A stretch of DNA of 64,000 bases from Aureispira sp. CCB-QB1 (GTDB lineage: Bacteria > Bacteroidota > Bacteroidia > Chitinophagales > Saprospiraceae). The notes under the pieces are model-generated. The model was not told the origin of the DNA. It made no database searches and saw only the letters and a list, made by a program, of their open reading frames with translations. The position numbers and the translations under genes are program-made. The stretch is taken from the NCBI RefSeq assembly GCF_000724545.1, contig NZ_JHBV01000043.1:1-64000 (forward strand), written 5' to 3'. Position 1 is the stretch's first letter; the number at the start of each line of letters is the position of its first letter. Below, piece by piece: positions 60,343 to 64,000 of the stretch.

Positions 60343-61071
60343 TTACCGTTCTATTGGATTCCAATGTACATAAATATCTCCAGTGAGTATATGCTTAGGT
60401 AATGTTTGAATGTATTGATAAAAATCGTTTTGGGGCAGCCACTTTTTTAAGGATAGTTGCATGGATTCATAAGGGGAGAAGTTGTATTCCAAATTAGAAA
60501 ATTTAGACAAAATTTTAAGACATTCTAGTGCTTTGTTTTGTAGACGGTTATTATATTCAAATGAAAGGTAGGGAATCGGTTGAGACAAGCCTTTTAGTAC
60601 TTCTGTTTCATAACCTTCTACATCAATTTTGCAAAATTGAGGGCATCCATATTTTTGAATAAGTTGATCCAAGGTTGACAATGGAATTATTATTGTTTTG
60701 TCCCATACAATAGGATGCTTTTCTTGATGACTATATTGCTCAATAAACAAAGTGCTAAGTGTTGAAACTTCGTGATAATTGGCTAAGTGCAGCGTGCCTT
60801 CTCCCGCTTGGGCACCTAAAGCTAGTGGAAGTATGTCAACGAGTGGATGATTACCAAATTTTTTTTCTAGGATTTGACAACAATTTTGAGTGGGTTCTAT
60901 GGCAACTACTTTTGCGCCCAAAGTTGAAAAAGTATGCGTACGACTTCCTACATTAGCACCTACATCAAAACACAAATCGCCTTTTTTTATAAACTGTTGA
61001 TAGAATGCTTCTTGTTGCTTTCGTTTGCGTGTATTGGAGTGTATTTGTTTTATTTTTTTGATCCAGTTCAT
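60343..61071 (-). CDS. FkbM family methyltransferase
   Basis: A 242-residue SAM-dependent methyltransferase. The SAM-binding motif I is CFDVGANVGSRTHTF (36-48), followed by VVAIEPTQNCCQIL (motif II) and CKIDVEGYETEVLKGL (about residues 140-155), which is diagnostic of the FkbM family that methylates oxygens of sugars or polyketides. No sugar genes are nearby, apart from a glycosyltransferase 29 kb away. Substrate unknown. Confidence 0.9.
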   Translation of the reverse strand: MNWIKKIKQIHSNTRKRKQQEAFYQQFIKKGDLCFDVGANVGSRTHTFSTLGAKVVAIEPTQNCCQILEKKFGNHPLVDILPLALGAQAGEGTLHLANYHEVSTLSTLFIEQYSHQEKHPIVWDKTIIIPLSTLDQLIQKYGCPQFCKIDVEGYETEVLKGLSQPIPYLSFEYNNRLQNKALECLKILSKFSNLEYNFSPYESMQLSLKKWLPQNDFYQYIQTLPKHILTGDIYVHWNPIER

Positions 61072-61580
61072 AACTTTTTACAAGGGGAATAAAGGAACTA
61101 AAGAGGCATTAGATATACTGTATATACTAAAGATAGGCAATTATTTAGGACAAGACTTTCAAATTAACTTAAAAATGAGACAATTATTAGAGCAAATGAT
61201 GTTAACGGCTTGTAAATCTGTCAAAAAATAGACTAGAAATAATAGAAAGCTACTTTACTAAGACTTTCTAAAAAAAAAATATTACTTTTGATAGTAATAG
61301 TTCACTTATTACCTATGGTGTTATTCATCGTAACTCTTTTAGTTACTTGCTATATTACGTGAGTTCATTATTCTCCGTTAGTTTAGCTGTTTGAGCAAAA
61401 AATAAAAAAAATCGTGTGTTAATTTGATAATTAACTGCTTATTGTTTGCTTTGTGAAGGCTTATTGTATTGGTTATTAACGGAGTAATTGATTTTGTATG
61501 TTTTAAAGTGAGCTAATGATAGAAAAAGAAAACGTCACTCGCGGGCGTGAAAAATTGCATATATTATATATTGATAAGAA
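61072..61580. other. intergenic region containing a nested-repeat copy
   Basis: No gene is strongly supported; a short ORF at 61025-61231 is judged spurious. Positions 61373-61484 carry the third copy of the nested inverted-repeat family. The last ~90 bp should hold the helicase promoter. Confidence 0.45.
61373..61484. repeat. nested inverted repeat, copy C (decayed)
   Basis: Outer arms CTCCGTTA (61373-61380) and TAACGGAG (61477-61484) are complementary. An inner GTTAATTTGATAATTAAC (61418-61435) is the left inner arm, but no exact right partner remains. Orientation and outline match copies A and B. Confidence 0.6.
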
Positions 61581-62879
61581 ATGACATTTGAGGAATTAGA
61601 GTTAGATTATGATCTATTAGATGCGTTGGATTATATGGGATTCGTGGAGGCAACACCAATTCAAGAACAAGCTATCCCATTGATACTAGAAGGACAAGAT
61701 TTGATTGCTTGTGCTCAAACAGGAACTGGAAAAACGGCAGCTTTTATTTTACCAATCTTGAATAAGTTAGCTGAAAACCCTACGGCACATACCAATACAT
61801 TAGTCATCTGTCCAACTCGTGAATTGGCGATTCAAATTGAAAAACAGGTACAAGGATTTGCCTATTTTGTGGGAGTAAGTTCGATTGCTGTTTATGGTGG
61901 TAGTGGAGGAGATGATTTTGCACAACAAAAACGTGCGTTGACACAAGGAAGTAATATTATTGTTGCTACTCCTGGTAAACTTATTTCACACCTAAATCTG
62001 GGGTACGTTAAGTTTGATAATATACAGCATTTAATTTTAGATGAGGCTGATCGAATGTTGGATATGGGATTTTTAGATGATATCCAAAAGATCATTTCTT
62101 ATTTACCTAAAAAACGTCAAAACTTGATGTTTAGTGCTACCATGGCACCCAAAATAAGAACTTTAGCCAATCAAATTTTAACCCAACCCAAAACAATTAA
62201 CATTGCTTTAGATAAGCCAGCAGAAGGCGTGCTACAAGCCGTCTATTTAGCTTATGATAATCAAAAAACACCCTTGATTCATAGCTTAATTTCTGATAAA
62301 CCTAATTATGAACGCATCCTGATTTTTACATCTACTAAAAGGAAAGTATTTGATATTGTGCGATCGCTGCGCAAAGAAGGGTACTCGGTGGCAGGTATCT
62401 CTTCCGATTTAGATCAAGATGAACGTGAAAAAGTACTCTTGGAGTTCAAGCAGAAATCGATACGAATTTTAGTAGCTACAGATATTTTGAGTAGAGGAGT
62501 CGATATCAAAGATATTAATTTGGTGATCAATTACGATGTGCCTGGAGATGCTGCTGATTACGTGCATCGTGTGGGGAGAACGGCACGTGCTTCTACGACA
62601 GGTGTCGCATTGACATTGGTCAATCCAGACGATATGTACAAATTTGCAAGAATAGAAAAATTGATTGAAAGTAAAATACCTCAAATTCCATTGCCAAAAG
62701 AACTAGGAGAAGCGCCAGAATATAAAGTTAGGGGAGGAGGAAGAAATCGAAAAGGAGGTAATAAAAAGCATTACAAGAAGAAAGGGCATCAGACCACTAA
62801 AAAATCCAACAATAACCGAAAAAAAAGTAGCTCTAAATCTACTAAAACCAATACTCAAAAAACAAAAAATAAGTCATAG
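61581..62879 (+). CDS. DEAD-box RNA helicase
   Basis: A 432-residue ATP-dependent RNA helicase. All core motifs are present: motif I AQTGTGKT (45-52), Ia PTRELA, II LDEADRMLD, III SAT, and VI HRVGRTAR. The ~70-residue tail is basic and low-complexity (GGGRNRKGGNKKHYKKKG then Ser/Lys-rich), typical of Bacteroidota RhlE/CsdA-like helicases that act on ribosomal or structured RNA. It is 7 bp upstream of ywbE, an operon. Confidence 0.95.
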   Translation: MTFEELELDYDLLDALDYMGFVEATPIQEQAIPLILEGQDLIACAQTGTGKTAAFILPILNKLAENPTAHTNTLVICPTRELAIQIEKQVQGFAYFVGVSSIAVYGGSGGDDFAQQKRALTQGSNIIVATPGKLISHLNLGYVKFDNIQHLILDEADRMLDMGFLDDIQKIISYLPKKRQNLMFSATMAPKIRTLANQILTQPKTINIALDKPAEGVLQAVYLAYDNQKTPLIHSLISDKPNYERILIFTSTKRKVFDIVRSLRKEGYSVAGISSDLDQDEREKVLLEFKQKSIRILVATDILSRGVDIKDINLVINYDVPGDAADYVHRVGRTARASTTGVALTLVNPDDMYKFARIEKLIESKIPQIPLPKELGEAPEYKVRGGGRNRKGGNKKHYKKKGHQTTKKSNNNRKKSSSKSTKTNTQKTKNKS

Positions 62880-62886
62880 GTAGAAA

Positions 62887-63093
62887 ATGGATGGAAGAAA
62901 TCGGTCAGATATAAAATCTGGAATGGAAGTGGCTATTGTGCTCAAAAAAGACCAAGTTTCAGGTGTTTTAACGGAGGGCTATGTGAAAAACATTTTGACA
63001 AAAAGCCAATTTCACCCTCATGGAATAAAGGTGCGCCTAGATACAGGAGAAGTCGGACGTGTGAAAGAAATTTATGGAGAAGACGATGTTTAA
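62887..63093 (+). CDS. YwbE family protein
   Basis: A 68-residue protein of the conserved YwbE family (DIKSGMEVAIVLKKDQVSG, LTEGYVKNILTKSQFHPHGIKVRL and VGRVKEIYG). The fold suggests a small nucleic-acid-associated beta protein; the role is unproven. The start is 7 bp after the helicase stop, so it is co-transcribed with it. Confidence 0.9.
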   Translation: MDGRNRSDIKSGMEVAIVLKKDQVSGVLTEGYVKNILTKSQFHPHGIKVRLDTGEVGRVKEIYGEDDV

Positions 63094-63106
63094 TCGTTGA
63101 TGGGGC

Positions 63107-63754
63107 TTATAGTATGTAGCTGTAACCAATTTCGTTTAAGTCTTCTTTTAATGTTTTAAAGTCAATACCTTGGGAGGTAAGTTGGTTGATTAAAGAGTTC
63201 GTAATAGGAGCATGTTGATAAATTGCTTGAATTGCATTGAGATTCAAACTGACTAATTCATAATATTCCATTGCCCATTGGTGAAATGTTTCAGGATTTC
63301 CATCTAATAATTGAAGTAAGCTTTCCGAATCACGGCAAACCACCTCATGAAGCGTATTGTCTAGGTGAATGCCGCTTGTCCATTTGCTGTTAGAGGGAAT
63401 ATTCCAAATACAAAAAGTCGTACCAATACTTTTGACGGGTTCTGTAAACATAAATTCATGAAATTCGTTAGGGAGGTTTTGAGTTATTTTTCCTTTATCT
63501 TGTACTGGACTTTCATGGGTAAAACCATTTATAATCGCTCCATTTTGTTGAAATAAAATGAGCATCTCATCACCAGAGCCATTTCTCATTTGGCAACAAG
63601 CCGCTTCTTTGTCCCAGTTTTTATTGTAAGAATAATACCTATATTCCCACTCTTGGCAAATAATAGCTTCAAGTACGGCAATAGATTGACACCGTTTTTT
63701 TAATACTATAGGAGGGGGGATTAAATCAATATTTTTAAGGGATAAGTTTTTCAT
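63107..63754 (-). CDS. conserved hypothetical protein
   Basis: A 215-residue soluble protein. I choose ATG 63754 (MKNLSLKNIDLIPPP); an ATG at 63781 adds nine residues. Residues ~35-70, with WEYRYYSYN and MRNGSGDEMLILF, match a family I recall from many Gram-negative bacteria without a known function. It has no signal peptide. Convergent with ywbE with 13 bp between. Some similar proteins sit near toxin loci, but no toxin is visible here. Confidence 0.7.
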   Translation of the reverse strand: MKNLSLKNIDLIPPPIVLKKRCQSIAVLEAIICQEWEYRYYSYNKNWDKEAACCQMRNGSGDEMLILFQQNGAIINGFTHESPVQDKGKITQNLPNEFHEFMFTEPVKSIGTTFCIWNIPSNSKWTSGIHLDNTLHEVVCRDSESLLQLLDGNPETFHQWAMEYYELVSLNLNAIQAIYQHAPITNSLINQLTSQGIDFKTLKEDLNEIGYSYIL

Positions 63755-63893
63755 TTTGTTGTTATGGTGTGGCTTTAACAAATTATTATTTAGTACAAAT
63801 AGCTGTGTTTTTTTTAGTAAAATAGAAAATCCTTCTCAAAAGGAGATCATGTATCATCTATTCTATTAATATTATTCCATTATTTATTCATTA

Positions 63894-63989
63894 GTAGCAG
63901 CGAACCGAGCATAGCGAGCTCACGACCATAGGGAGTAAGAAACCCAGCTTGCTGGCTCATGATCGCAGGGAGGAACTAAGCTAACTATT
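63894..63989 (+). repeat. double-cassette form of the GTAGCAGCG...AGCTAACTA modular repeat
   Basis: Starts GTAGCAGCGAACCGAGC, runs through a first cassette (GCGAGCTCACGACCATAGGG, AGTAAGAAA), then a second cassette-like unit (GGCTCATGATCGCAGGGAGG) and ends AGCTAACTATT. The first half matches 15707 closely. It lies at the window edge and may continue. Confidence 0.7.
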
Positions 63990-64000
63990 AAAGGTTATGC

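Noticed and set aside
61025-61231. A 68-codon plus-strand ORF next to the FkbM gene
   Set aside because: It overlaps the 5' end of the methyltransferase gene on the other strand, has an odd composition and no family resemblance; a weak start and no downstream partner.
1-64000. Search for tRNA, rRNA, CRISPR arrays, prophage and transposase genes
   Set aside because: No cloverleaf, regular repeat-spacer array, integrase, capsid or transposase sequence was seen by eye; very small or divergent elements could still be missed.

Overview
The window looks like a chromosomal segment of a Bacteroidota bacterium, most likely Saprospiria (an Aureispira-like organism is my guess from gene style and repeats; I cannot test it). 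The evidence is the AT-rich DNA, a SusC/SusD pair, a second TonB receptor with a DUF4249 lipoprotein, type IX secretion (T9SS) C-terminal sorting domains on three secreted proteins, a PUR/DUF3276 protein, DUF6089 barrels, the futalosine menaquinone route (mqnE, mqnA), lpxB, and few Shine-Dalgarno sequences. I saw no rRNA, tRNA, CRISPR array, transposase or prophage block.

Layout. 0.4-6.4 kb: photolyase, a 55-residue protein, an AraC regulator, a beta-hydroxyacid dehydrogenase, a lipoprotein and GTP cyclohydrolase I. 7-10.6 kb: a PorV/PorQ-like barrel followed by a helix-hairpin-helix outer-membrane barrel. 11.6-15.5 kb: mqnE, a histidine phosphatase and mqnA facing a TlpA thioredoxin and a VTT membrane protein. 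16-22 kb: two tandem duplications, first two secreted T9SS esterase-like proteins and then two cytoplasmic leucine-rich-repeat proteins. 22-30.7 kb: hypothetical genes, a lamin-tail T9SS protein, a TPR protein and a penicillin acylase. 30.9-35 kb: a glycosyltransferase and a regulator cluster (a cI/LexA-type S24 repressor divergent from a lipobox-HTH protein, then MarR, DoxX and PUR). 35-43.8 kb: TonB receptor, DUF4249 lipoprotein, three outer-membrane barrels and an EEP-family protein. 44-49 kb: susC-susD operon. 49-56 kb: dNK, a kynU-DUF695-lpxB operon, an SDR and maf. 56-63.8 kb: NADAR protein, era followed by a run of small membrane and envelope proteins, an FkbM methyltransferase, a DEAD-box helicase with ywbE, and a hypothetical.

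The most unusual signal is non-coding. At least four families of short dispersed repeats without transposase genes occupy the gaps. One is a ~165-bp element with terminal inverted repeats and an internal stem that partly covaries between its two full copies (38428-38590, 54949-55113; an end at 4501). The second is a nested inverted-repeat family (outer CTCCGTTGA-like arms, inner TAGTTTGATAATC-like arms). The third is a modular repeat beginning GTAGCAGCG and ending AGCTAACTA, with an optional cassette between. The fourth ends in ATTCGTGATAATGT. They combine and abut one another, which suggests mobile or structured elements. Other notable points are the S24 repressor with an intact self-cleavage geometry and a candidate operator beside it, a DNA-binding-type HTH domain behind a lipoprotein signal, and a DNA-binding HhH motif on an outer-membrane barrel.
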